Source: Butyrivibrio sp.
GTDB taxonomy: Bacteria; Bacillota_A; Clostridia; Lachnospirales; Lachnospiraceae
Direction: 5' to 3'
NCBI RefSeq assembly: GCF_024699075.1
Contig: NZ_JAILQF010000066.1
Location: forward strand, 1 to 23,179
Length of the DNA stretch: 23,179 nucleotides
The position numbers were made by a program, and so were the translations under genes. Below are positions 12,616 to 20,642 of the stretch, in pieces. The notes beneath the pieces are model-generated. The model had not been told where the DNA came from. It did no database searches and saw only the letters and a list, made by a program, of their open reading frames with translations. Each line of letters starts with the position of its first letter. Position 1 is the stretch's first letter.

Positions 12616-15137
12616 AGATGCCAAAAACAAGAATTTTAAACACAGCTAAACGAATATTAACTTCTTTACTTGCAAGCCAATTAGTAGTTTTATGCTTTGG
12701 AACATCGATTGACTCTCAAGCAATTGGAGGACCATCTGACAAGTCTGCTCCTGAAGGCATGGATAAGGTATGCGAGAACGACTATCTTACTTTGTACCTC
12801 AACGAAGAAGATACAACCTTTGCAATCAAAGATAATGAGTCGGGACATATATGGTTTTCAAATCCTCAGAATTCTGAAAATGATCCTATTGCAACACCAT
12901 ATTATCAGAGAATAATGAAAAGTCAGCTTCAGATAAAGTATTTCAATGAAGATGTGCAGTCATCGGTGATGGATAGCTACAATGATTGCGTTTCAAATGG
13001 ACAGTTTGATATCGAAATGCTTGATGAGGGAAATGGATACAAAGTCAATTATACACTTGGTGAAATTGCAGACGAATTACTTCTTCCAGAAGCTATATCT
13101 GAAGAACGCTTTGAACAATTTGTGAGCCTTATGGATGATAAATGTGCCAAAAAGGTTAGAAGAAACTATGTACTTGAAGAAAGCGATAACGGAAATTATT
13201 ACAGGCTAAGAGATGGAGTAAAAGATTATATAAAAGAAGATCTCTCGGAATATTTTCAGAATGCCGGATATACTCAAAGCGATTATGAACTGGATGCATC
13301 ACTTGATACAAGTGAAGATACAAATGATAAACCTTGGTTCAAAATAGGCGTAGAGTACAAACTTGAAGAAGATAGCTTAACCGTTACAGTTGATCCTATG
13401 ACCATAGAGTATAACGAAGATGGATATTATCTGGTAAGTGTTGATGTTTTGCCCTATTTTGGAGCAGCAGGAACTGATGAAAATGGATATATGTTTGTTC
13501 CTGACGGATGCGGTGCTCTTATAGATTTGAATAATGGAAAAAGTGATGTTTCAGGATATACTTCGAGAATATATGGGCAAGATCTTTCCAAGCAGCTTCT
13601 GACGACTAAGAAATCAGAAACAGATGACACTTATGGTATCAAACTTCCTGTTTATGGGCTTAAGACTGATGATCAGGCATATCTTGCCATAATTGAACAA
13701 GGAGACGGGTATGGAACCATAAATGCAGGGGTTTCAGGCAAAACAACATCATATAACAATGTATATTGCAGTTTTGATTACCTTTCATATGGTGAAGCAT
13801 CACTAAGTAGTGTTGTAGGATCCAACAGTTATCAGCTTTATGGAGCAAAAAGCTTTGCTGATATATATAAGATAAGATTTAAATTCCTAAGTGATGATGA
13901 TGCTACATATAGCCATATGGCCGGAACCTACAGGGAATATCTGATAGAAAACCAAAGACTATCAGTTAATAGTGAAGATTTAGAAGATACTGCTCTATAT
14001 ACAGAAGTGATAGGAGCTGTAGATAAGTACAAAACAATACTTGGCGTAAGATATAGCGCCATTGAGCCTCTTACCACTTATAAAGAGGCCAAATCTATAA
14101 CGGATGAGCTTATAGACAATGGAATATCCAATCAGACGCTTATTTACACAGGATGGATGAATGATGGACTTGAAGGATATGCAAATTATAAAGTCAATCC
14201 GATAAGTAAGCTTCAAAATGGTCTGAGTCTTAAATCGTTTATTCAAGAAGAAAAAGAACTGGGTATTAAAACCTATATGACCTTAGATATACAAAACGTA
14301 TACAATAACACGCTTACAGATGGATATTCAACCTTAAGCAATGCGCCAGGATATTTCGATCATACAGTTGTTTATAGCAAGGATTACTCACTTTCCGGAA
14401 GTAATTCTACCGGTAAAGAAGCAGATTTAATAAGTCCTTATTTTGCACTTGATTATACAAAAAAACTAATTAATGGAATAAGTAAATATGATATTACAGG
14501 AATAGATCTTACATACGCTTCATACAGACTGTATTCAGATTATCTTGAGGAACGCTATACAGATAGAGAAAAAGCCATTGGTTATTACGAGGCAAGCTTT
14601 AACGAGGCAGTTCAAAATGGACTTAACATAGTTGGAGATAATGCCAATGCATACTGTTTTCCTTATATTAGTCAGATGATCAATGTCCCATTGTACTCAA
14701 ATGGTTACAGGATTCTGGATAGAGAGATTCCATTTTATCAAATGGTTATACATGGAAGCATATCTTATTGTGCAGAAGCTCTTAACATGTCAGATGATTA
14801 TGAAACAAGTCTTTTAAAATCTGTTGAGTATGGAGCAGGACTTCATTATAAGTGGATTTATAAAGATAATTCTCTACTGAAAGAAACTAAATATGATGAC
14901 TTATACAGTGTAGAGTACTCCTCCTGGAAAGATAAATGTATAAGCGATTATGCCAAGGTAAATGAAGTACTAAAAGGTTTATCAGGCTGTATTATAGTCA
15001 GTCATGAATATATCACAGATGATGTTGTAAGAGTTACTTATGATAACGGGGCAACAATATATGTCAATTATTCGGATGAAGCAAGGAATGTTGATGGATT
15101 TGATATTGAGGCCAAGAGCTTTGCAAGAAAAGATTAA
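12612..15137 (+). CDS. Secreted DUF5696-like protein, putative glycoside hydrolase
   Basis: This is an 841-residue exported protein. The signal peptide (about 1-38) probably ends at SQA and has no lipobox. An N-terminal beta-sandwich-like half (about 55-455) begins LTLYLNEEDTTFAIKDNESGHIWF, as in the domain preceding many glycosidase barrels. A probable TIM barrel follows at about 460-725: QTLIYTGWMNDGLEG, ELGIKTYMTLDIQNVY, ITGIDLTYASY and LNIVGDNANAY look like successive strands. A C-terminal beta domain (about 790-835) has VRVTYDNGATIYVNYSDEA. Acidic residues at strand ends (D518, D559, D632, D676) are catalytic candidates. I assign it to DUF5696 by recollection. AAGGAG at 12595-12600 and an ATGA overlap with the Yip1 gene mark the start. 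It may trim glycan outside the cell for the transporters. No activity is proven by this sequence. Confidence 0.7.
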   Translation: MKMPKTRILNTAKRILTSLLASQLVVLCFGTSIDSQAIGGPSDKSAPEGMDKVCENDYLTLYLNEEDTTFAIKDNESGHIWFSNPQNSENDPIATPYYQRIMKSQLQIKYFNEDVQSSVMDSYNDCVSNGQFDIEMLDEGNGYKVNYTLGEIADELLLPEAISEERFEQFVSLMDDKCAKKVRRNYVLEESDNGNYYRLRDGVKDYIKEDLSEYFQNAGYTQSDYELDASLDTSEDTNDKPWFKIGVEYKLEEDSLTVTVDPMTIEYNEDGYYLVSVDVLPYFGAAGTDENGYMFVPDGCGALIDLNNGKSDVSGYTSRIYGQDLSKQLLTTKKSETDDTYGIKLPVYGLKTDDQAYLAIIEQGDGYGTINAGVSGKTTSYNNVYCSFDYLSYGEASLSSVVGSNSYQLYGAKSFADIYKIRFKFLSDDDATYSHMAGTYREYLIENQRLSVNSEDLEDTALYTEVIGAVDKYKTILGVRYSAIEPLTTYKEAKSITDELIDNGISNQTLIYTGWMNDGLEGYANYKVNPISKLQNGLSLKSFIQEEKELGIKTYMTLDIQNVYNNTLTDGYSTLSNAPGYFDHTVVYSKDYSLSGSNSTGKEADLISPYFALDYTKKLINGISKYDITGIDLTYASYRLYSDYLEERYTDREKAIGYYEASFNEAVQNGLNIVGDNANAYCFPYISQMINVPLYSNGYRILDREIPFYQMVIHGSISYCAEALNMSDDYETSLLKSVEYGAGLHYKWIYKDNSLLKETKYDDLYSVEYSSWKDKCISDYAKVNEVLKGLSGCIIVSHEYITDDVVRVTYDNGATIYVNYSDEARNVDGFDIEAKSFARKD

Positions 15138-15155
15138 GAAAAAGAGGAAAAGCAA

Positions 15156-16091
15156 ATGGGATATTTCAAAAAAATAGAAGGACACATAAGGTTGACCCTT
15201 ATAGGAAAAGAAGCTTTAGCCGGACTGCTTTTTATCATACCTTTTCTTATTGGATTTTTTGGAAACTTTCTCCCTCTTATAGTTGAATCAATTAAATTCA
15301 GTCTTAGTAACATGGAGGTGACGAGCAGCGGATATGCTCTTACTCCGGCTCTGAAAAATGGTTTTGAGCATTATATAAGGCTTCTTACTATAGATCCTGA
15401 ATTTAATCAGATGCTATTAAGATCCATAGGTGACATGGTACTAAAGGTTCCGCTTGTAATCATATTCAGCTTTTTCTCAGCTAACCTGCTAAATCAGGAA
15501 TTTAAGGGAAGAGCAATAGCAAGAAGTATTTTTTTCTTTCCAGTAATACTTACATCCGGAGTAATACTTGGTCTTGAAAATTCAGATCTTCTTGTAAGAA
15601 CACTTAGTGATACAGGTCAGAGTGCAGAAGATACTCAGGCAATGCTTAACGTATCATACCTGTTAATAAACTATACAGACCTCCCTGTAAACATAATAAA
15701 TTACCTGACATCAGCAATTGATGGAATTTATGACATCATAATAGCTTCCGGAGTTCAGATCCTTATATTCCTTGCGGCACTCCAGTCAATATCTCCATCT
15801 TTATATGAAGCGTCAAGTATTGAAGGTGCTACAGCATGGGAGAGCTTTTGGAAGATAACTTTTCCTATGATAAGTCCTATTATCCTTGTCAATAGTGTTT
15901 ACACGATAATAGATACATTTACAAGTGAGACCAACGAAGTCATGGGCAAGATAAAAAGCACCATATTCTCAGATGTTAAATATGGACTTGGAAGTGCTAT
16001 GGCATGGATATACTTTATCTGCATTGCATTTATACTGCTCATTGTAGGTTTTTATATTTCAAGAAAGGTATTCTATTACGATGAAAGATGA
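15156..16091 (+). CDS. CUT1 sugar ABC transporter permease B1 (MalF/LplB-like)
   Basis: This is a 311-residue permease with about six helices (first at about 20-45). The EAA loop reads LYEASSIEGATAWESFWKITFP (E218 to G224 core). Between the third and fourth helices it has a hydrophilic, probably extracytoplasmic loop of about 45 residues (near 141-185), somewhat larger than in permease A1. AGAGGA eight to thirteen bases upstream fixes the ATG, 18 bases after the previous stop. Its end overlaps the next permease by 11 bases. It is only distantly similar to A1, so the second pair is not a recent duplication of the first. Confidence 0.9.
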   Translation: MGYFKKIEGHIRLTLIGKEALAGLLFIIPFLIGFFGNFLPLIVESIKFSLSNMEVTSSGYALTPALKNGFEHYIRLLTIDPEFNQMLLRSIGDMVLKVPLVIIFSFFSANLLNQEFKGRAIARSIFFFPVILTSGVILGLENSDLLVRTLSDTGQSAEDTQAMLNVSYLLINYTDLPVNIINYLTSAIDGIYDIIIASGVQILIFLAALQSISPSLYEASSIEGATAWESFWKITFPMISPIILVNSVYTIIDTFTSETNEVMGKIKSTIFSDVKYGLGSAMAWIYFICIAFILLIVGFYISRKVFYYDER

Positions 16092-17121
16092 AGCATTGAT
16101 TTTGGAACCAAAAGAAACGATTTTAGACAGGGGAATTAAAAATCGTATAGGCGTTTCTGATTCGAATTATAGTGATCTTATCAAGATTAGAGCGCAAAAG
16201 CTTGGAAGGCTTTTGCTTCGCATAATAAGAGGTACTGTAGTTGTTGGTATATGCTTTATTATTCTTCAGCCTCTTTTTGCCAAGATAAGCATATCATTTA
16301 TGAGTGAAAAAGATCTATATGATTCAAGTGTCAAATACATAGCAAAGCATTTTACGCTTGATAATTACAAAATGGCCATAAGTGGTATGGACTATTGGAC
16401 TGTTCTTATAAGAACAATAGTTCTGTCGGCATCAATTTCATTTATACAGCTTTTTGCGTGTCTTTTAACTGCTTACGGTTTTGCAAGATTCAGATTTCCT
16501 TTCAAAAAAATATTGTTTGGATGCGTGATACTGACACTTATAGTGCCACCGCAGGTAATAATGTTACCTCTGTTTATAAGATACAGATTCTTCGATCTGT
16601 TTGGAATATTTAAAATGGCAACCGGAGGAACGGTAAATCTTATAGATACATATTGGCCCTTCTTTATACAGGCTTTTACATGCATGGGAATCAGAAATGG
16701 TCTTTATATCTATATGCTCAGGCAGTTTTTCAAAGGTATGCCAAGAGAACTTGAAGAAGCTGCTTTTGTAGATGGATGTGGAAAATTAAGGACATTTATA
16801 CAGATCATGCTTCCAAGCGCAGTCCCCATGATGGTAACAGTATTTTTGTTTGGATTTGTATGGCAATGGACAGATTCTTTTTATACATCACTGTATCTTA
16901 ATAACACAAAGGTAATTTCTTCAGCCCTTAGCTCGCTTGCAGTAGGAGTTTATAAAGAGTATGAAGGTTTTGGAGGATCGATGAACTTTATAAGTCCCGG
17001 ATTTGTATCCATGATGAATAACACTGGAACTATTCTTTCAATAATTCCACTTATTCTTCTATATCTCTTCTGTCAAAAGAGTTTTGTAGAGGGAATAGAG
17101 AGATCCGGAATAGTTGGATAA
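16081..17121 (+). CDS. CUT1 sugar ABC transporter permease B2 (MalG-like)
   Basis: This is a 346-residue permease, longer than the A2 subunit mainly because of a charged cytosolic N-terminal tail of about 50 residues before TM1 (about 51-72). The EAA loop reads LEEAAFVDGCGKLRTFIQIMLP (E226 to G232 core). The remaining helices follow the MalG pattern. The ATG lies within the last 11 bases of permease B1, so it is translated by coupling; only a weak AAAGG precedes it. Fifty bases later comes a lipoprotein binding-protein gene, the likely partner of pair B. Confidence 0.9.
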   Translation: MKDEALILEPKETILDRGIKNRIGVSDSNYSDLIKIRAQKLGRLLLRIIRGTVVVGICFIILQPLFAKISISFMSEKDLYDSSVKYIAKHFTLDNYKMAISGMDYWTVLIRTIVLSASISFIQLFACLLTAYGFARFRFPFKKILFGCVILTLIVPPQVIMLPLFIRYRFFDLFGIFKMATGGTVNLIDTYWPFFIQAFTCMGIRNGLYIYMLRQFFKGMPRELEEAAFVDGCGKLRTFIQIMLPSAVPMMVTVFLFGFVWQWTDSFYTSLYLNNTKVISSALSSLAVGVYKEYEGFGGSMNFISPGFVSMMNNTGTILSIIPLILLYLFCQKSFVEGIERSGIVG

Positions 17122-17171
17122 AGGAAACAATGTTGTTAAACATTAAAACTATATAATAAAGGAGAGATAAT

Positions 17172-18701
17172 ATGAAAAAGAAAATTGCTGGGTTACGTGT
17201 AATGTCCGTCATTACAAGCGCTGTGATGGTTATTGGTGCTGCCGGCTGTGGATCAAGTACAGCTGAAAGTACAGGTAATACGCAGACTGCAACTAATGAA
17301 GCTTCGGTTCAGACAGAAGATACTGCAGCTGTAGAAGCAACTGAAGCATCTACTGTAGAAGAAGCCCAGGAACCGGAGTATGATTTTGGGGGCAGAGTTG
17401 TAAAAATCGGATCATATTATGATATGACACCTGATCCGGAAAAGAATGCTATCGAAGCAGCACTTTCTGAAAGAATTGCATATGTTGAAGAAAATTATAA
17501 TTGTAAGATTGAGTTTGTTGATCTTGGTGGAGACTATGTTAATTCCTATGTTACCAGTGTTCTTGCAGGAGATCCTGTTGTAGATATAGGCTATGCCGTA
17601 ACTACAACTGTACTGCCATCACTTATTGAGGGTGGTATCGCATATCCTATAAGTGATCTTGGGGTAATTGATTTTGAAGATTATAAATGGAGATCTGATG
17701 TTGTTGATGCAGGATTTTATAAGGGCAAGAACTATACAATGCTTATAAAGGATCCTGAGATCAGATACGGTATCTTCTGGAACAAGACCTTATTTGAACA
17801 AAATGGGCTGCCGGATCTTTACGAGCTTGCTGATAGTGATGAATGGACCTGGAGTAAATTCAAGGAGATAGCTCTTCAGGGTAATATTGATTCTGATAAT
17901 GATGGCACTATTGATATATACGGATTCAATGCAAGAGAGAATCTTGGATGGTGTTATTTATATTCAAATGGAGCACAGGTGGCTGAGAAAACAGATTCAG
18001 GCATAAATATTGATCTTAGTGATAGTTCTGTTGTAGAAGCTCTTACTGCAATGCAGGATTTTACAACAACAGTAGATTACAGACAGATTGACTGGTCAGT
18101 TGACAGCTGGGATTCACTTATTGGTGATTTCAGAGATGGAAAATCTATGATGTGTCTTGAAGAGTTCTGGATCTCATATGCTTATCTAAATGAGATGGAA
18201 GATGATTGGGGATGGGTACCTTTCCCTAAGGGAGATTCAGCACAGGATTGGTCATGCTATGGTAAAGAGAATGGCTGCCGTTTCATGCTTAATGGAATAG
18301 AAGATCCTGAGACAGTAGCACTTATTTATGACCTTATCACAGATATTGCTGATACTAATGAAGAATGGGATGACCTCATGGAAGATCAGCTTGAAAGCTG
18401 GGCTGATGATAGTGAGACAGTAGAAAATGTATCTTATATTTACAATAATAATATTGCAAAGATCAACTCAATCAATGGATTCTCAGATCTTAACGGTGTT
18501 ATAAATACAATGATCGATGAGATAACAAGTGGAACATCTTCACCACAAACTGCTCTTGATACTTATCAGTCGCAGATAGATGCAGCTATTGCTGATCTTG
18601 AAACTCATGATTATGATGCAGATATGCAGGAATATCTGATCACCGAAGAAGAAAGTAGTGAAGAGGCAAGCGAAGAAGCAAGTGAAGAGGCAAGCGAATG
18701 A
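17172..18701 (+). CDS. Solute-binding lipoprotein of the ABC transporter
   Basis: This is a 509-residue extracellular sugar-binding protein. A lipoprotein signal peptide ends in the lipobox IGAAGC (C26), followed by a Ser/Thr/Glu-rich linker (about 27-70). The family-1 solute-binding fold spans about 75-495, with AGDPVVDIGYAVT, GIFWNKTLFEQNGLP, DGKSMMCLEEF and DDWGWVPFPKGD, including the usual aromatic residues of sugar pockets. The C-terminus has the repeat SEEA three times. AAAGGAG at 17157-17163 supports the start. As last gene of the operon, before a strong terminator, it can be made at higher level than the permeases if its short leader stabilises or initiates transcripts, though I see no clear internal promoter. 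It probably serves permease pair B. Confidence 0.9.
   Translation: MKKKIAGLRVMSVITSAVMVIGAAGCGSSTAESTGNTQTATNEASVQTEDTAAVEATEASTVEEAQEPEYDFGGRVVKIGSYYDMTPDPEKNAIEAALSERIAYVEENYNCKIEFVDLGGDYVNSYVTSVLAGDPVVDIGYAVTTTVLPSLIEGGIAYPISDLGVIDFEDYKWRSDVVDAGFYKGKNYTMLIKDPEIRYGIFWNKTLFEQNGLPDLYELADSDEWTWSKFKEIALQGNIDSDNDGTIDIYGFNARENLGWCYLYSNGAQVAEKTDSGINIDLSDSSVVEALTAMQDFTTTVDYRQIDWSVDSWDSLIGDFRDGKSMMCLEEFWISYAYLNEMEDDWGWVPFPKGDSAQDWSCYGKENGCRFMLNGIEDPETVALIYDLITDIADTNEEWDDLMEDQLESWADDSETVENVSYIYNNNIAKINSINGFSDLNGVINTMIDEITSGTSSPQTALDTYQSQIDAAIADLETHDYDADMQEYLITEEESSEEASEEASEEASE
18660..18695 (+). repeat. Three 12-base in-frame repeats encoding EEAS
   Basis: Units at 18660-18671, 18672-18683 and 18684-18695 read GAA-GAR-GCA-AGY. 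Units one and three are identical. They encode an acidic tail (EEAS repeated, then a final E) just before the stop codon of the lipoprotein gene. Such repeats can vary in number by slippage. Confidence 0.85.
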
Positions 18702-18722
18702 TATAAAGCTTTAGTGAGGGAG

Positions 18723-18760
18723 TGGAACTGTCTGCTTGCGCAGATAGTTCCATTTTCTTT
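18723..18760 (+). terminator. Rho-independent terminator of the sugar operon
   Basis: A 13-bp stem (723-735 with 740-752 of the 18,000s, with one G-T pair) encloses a TTGC loop and is followed by TTTTCTTT. It lies 22 bases after the stop codon of the lipoprotein gene and separates it from the next binding-protein gene. Confidence 0.92.
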
Positions 18761-18830
18761 GCGTATATTTTTTATAAAAAAGATATATAAAATCCATTCG
18801 TTATGGTTTTATGCCCATCTGTTTATATTA

Positions 18831-18839
18831 TGATATAAT
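18831..18839 (+). promoter_or_regulatory. Extended -10 promoter of the solitary binding-protein gene
   Basis: TGATATAAT is a perfect extended -10 element (TG-N-TATAAT, box at 18834-18839). No good -35 box is present, which extended -10 promoters tolerate. Transcription would start near 18846, about 54 bases before the chosen ATG. It shows that the next gene is expressed separately from the operon. Confidence 0.6.
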
Positions 18840-18884
18840 TTTTATATCGTTCATATTTTGATATTGTGAATGAAAGGGGTATCC

Positions 18885-18892
18885 AGGGGGAG
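18885..18892 (+). promoter_or_regulatory. Ribosome binding site deciding the start of the solitary binding protein
   Basis: AGGGGGAG ends seven bases before the ATG at 18900. It lies inside the reading frame that would be used by the upstream ATG at 18870, which itself lacks such a site. Confidence 0.75.
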
Positions 18893-18899
18893 TATTCTC

Positions 18900-20498
18900 A
18901 TGTCTGTTCTGAATATAATCAGCACAATAAAAAGGCAAGCTGCGGCTTTTATTATAACTAGTCTTCTGATTTCAGGATGCGGTCAGGAAACAGTAGTAGT
19001 TGATAATACTGATAAGGTATCTGAATATGATGAGCATCTGGATATATCCATAGCTTATTGGCAGATAGATAAAGCTCTTGACGGATACGATAGTGATGAA
19101 GTTCTAAAAAAAATCGAGGATAAGTTTAATATTACTATTATTCCTGAGAATATAACCTGGGATGATTATTATTCCAAAATAGAATTATGGGCAGAAAACA
19201 ATACTTTGCCGGATATTTTTGTAGGAGCATACCGCACATCCAATACTATGAGTGAATGGGCAGAGCAGGGATTATTACATGAAATACCAGGAGACTTGTC
19301 TCAATATGAGAATCTGAATAAATACATGGATTCACCTGAGACAGAAACCTGTCAGATTGATGGAAAGACATATTGCATATTCAGACAGACTTATTCTGAA
19401 CAGGCTGAAACTGTTAAGGATAGAACTATTCTGTATAGATGGGATCTTGCTAAAGCGGCGGGAATTACCAAAGAACCGGAGAACTGGGATGAATTTCGCA
19501 CTATGATACAGGCAATTATCAATACTGACAGTGAGAACAAAGATATTGAAGGAATGACAGCCAAGGATTATTCAATGCTTATTGCTCCTTTGTTTACCTA
19601 TAGTATGCCACTTGCACCTGTAGGAGATACATCTTTTTATTGGGTTCCAAATGGAGAAAAATACGTTCCTGCTATTTTTGCAGGGGAGACATTAGGGCAG
19701 GATGCGCTTCCCACATGGAATCTAGTAAGGGATATGTATGATGAAGGCACGATAGAAGAAGATATTTTATTTACGACAACATCTCAGGCAGAAGAAAAGT
19801 TTTTAAGCGGAAAGAGTGCTGCTATATGTATAGATGGTGGAATCAGTAATACTAAGACTTATGAGAATATGGGTCAGTACTGGAATGAGATATATGGTCA
19901 TGATTTCTTCGATGATGTTAAGTACCTTGATCTGCTTCCATCTGTAGATGGTAATTGTTACTATACAGCATGGGATTATGCCTGGAGTGAAAGTTATATA
20001 AGTTCGAAGGTTTCGGATGAAAAGCTGGACAGGATCCTTTCTTTATATGATTATCTCTTGTCAGAAGAAGGAACTCTTCTTAGTAATTTTGGTATTGCAG
20101 ATGATACATATAGTATAGATGACAATGGTAAGATTCAGATTCTTTATGATAAACCATCGGATAAATATCATAGCCTTGAAATGCTGGCCTCACTTGTATG
20201 CTGGAACTATGGCAATAATGACAGTAGCAATTATCCTGATCTTGTACCTGAGAGCTATGTAAAGATGGATGAAGAAAGAGTTCAAAAAGCAAGATCTATT
20301 CAAATGCCTCCATACAGCTATGAATGTACAAAAGCATTACTGGAATCAGGAAGTGGTTTTTCTATAAAAGTCAGTGATATTTTTAAAGAGATAATGTTAA
20401 GTGAAAAGCCTGTTGAAGAGGTGTGGAATGATATTATAAATGATTACATAGACATGGGACTTTTGGATGTCATAGATGATGTGAATTCCAGATTATAG
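18900..20498 (+). CDS. Solitary solute-binding lipoprotein (LplA-like)
   Basis: This is a 532-residue extracellular binding protein. The signal peptide has a basic N-region, a hydrophobic core and the lipobox LISGC (C27). The solute-binding fold has IEDKFNITIIPENITWDDYYSKI, NTLPDIFVG, LYRWDLAKAAGI and KFLSGKSAAICIDGG, which fits the LplA-type group of large sugar-binding lipoproteins. I start it at the ATG at 18900, because AGGGGGAG (18885-18892) lies seven bases before it. The in-frame ATG at 18870 has no ribosome binding site and would put ten extra residues before the signal peptide. It has its own promoter and no permease of its own nearby, so it may feed one of the two permease pairs or act as a ligand sensor for the kinase. 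Confidence 0.88.
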   Translation: MSVLNIISTIKRQAAAFIITSLLISGCGQETVVVDNTDKVSEYDEHLDISIAYWQIDKALDGYDSDEVLKKIEDKFNITIIPENITWDDYYSKIELWAENNTLPDIFVGAYRTSNTMSEWAEQGLLHEIPGDLSQYENLNKYMDSPETETCQIDGKTYCIFRQTYSEQAETVKDRTILYRWDLAKAAGITKEPENWDEFRTMIQAIINTDSENKDIEGMTAKDYSMLIAPLFTYSMPLAPVGDTSFYWVPNGEKYVPAIFAGETLGQDALPTWNLVRDMYDEGTIEEDILFTTTSQAEEKFLSGKSAAICIDGGISNTKTYENMGQYWNEIYGHDFFDDVKYLDLLPSVDGNCYYTAWDYAWSESYISSKVSDEKLDRILSLYDYLLSEEGTLLSNFGIADDTYSIDDNGKIQILYDKPSDKYHSLEMLASLVCWNYGNNDSSNYPDLVPESYVKMDEERVQKARSIQMPPYSYECTKALLESGSGFSIKVSDIFKEIMLSEKPVEEVWNDIINDYIDMGLLDVIDDVNSRL

Positions 20499-20554
20499 TA
20501 AGGATAACAATAAAGATAATAGTAAAAAACAAAAGACAATAAAACAAATAATAA

Positions 20555-20639
20555 AAATGAACTACCTGATCTGAGAAAATTCCAAATGGTTAGATTAAAA
20601 CTAACGATTAGAGCTTTACTCGTCTTAGGTAGTTCATTT
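20555..20639. terminator. Long-arm inverted repeat between convergent genes, probable terminator
   Basis: Arms at 20555-20569 and 20625-20639 pair over 15 bp with one G-T pair (outer 13 bp perfect). Inside, TGAG/CTCG and TTAG/CTAA can extend the fold, leaving a large interior. The region lies between two convergent genes. On the minus strand the arm is followed by a T-rich run (complement of about 20521-20556), so it can end the EAL-protein transcript. On the plus strand the downstream T-run is weak. The loop is far larger than in an ordinary terminator. Confidence 0.5.
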
Positions 20640-20642
20640 GTA

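Noticed and set aside
18870..18899. Upstream ATG of the solitary binding protein
   Set aside because: No ribosome binding site precedes it, while AGGGGGAG is perfectly spaced before the ATG at 18900.
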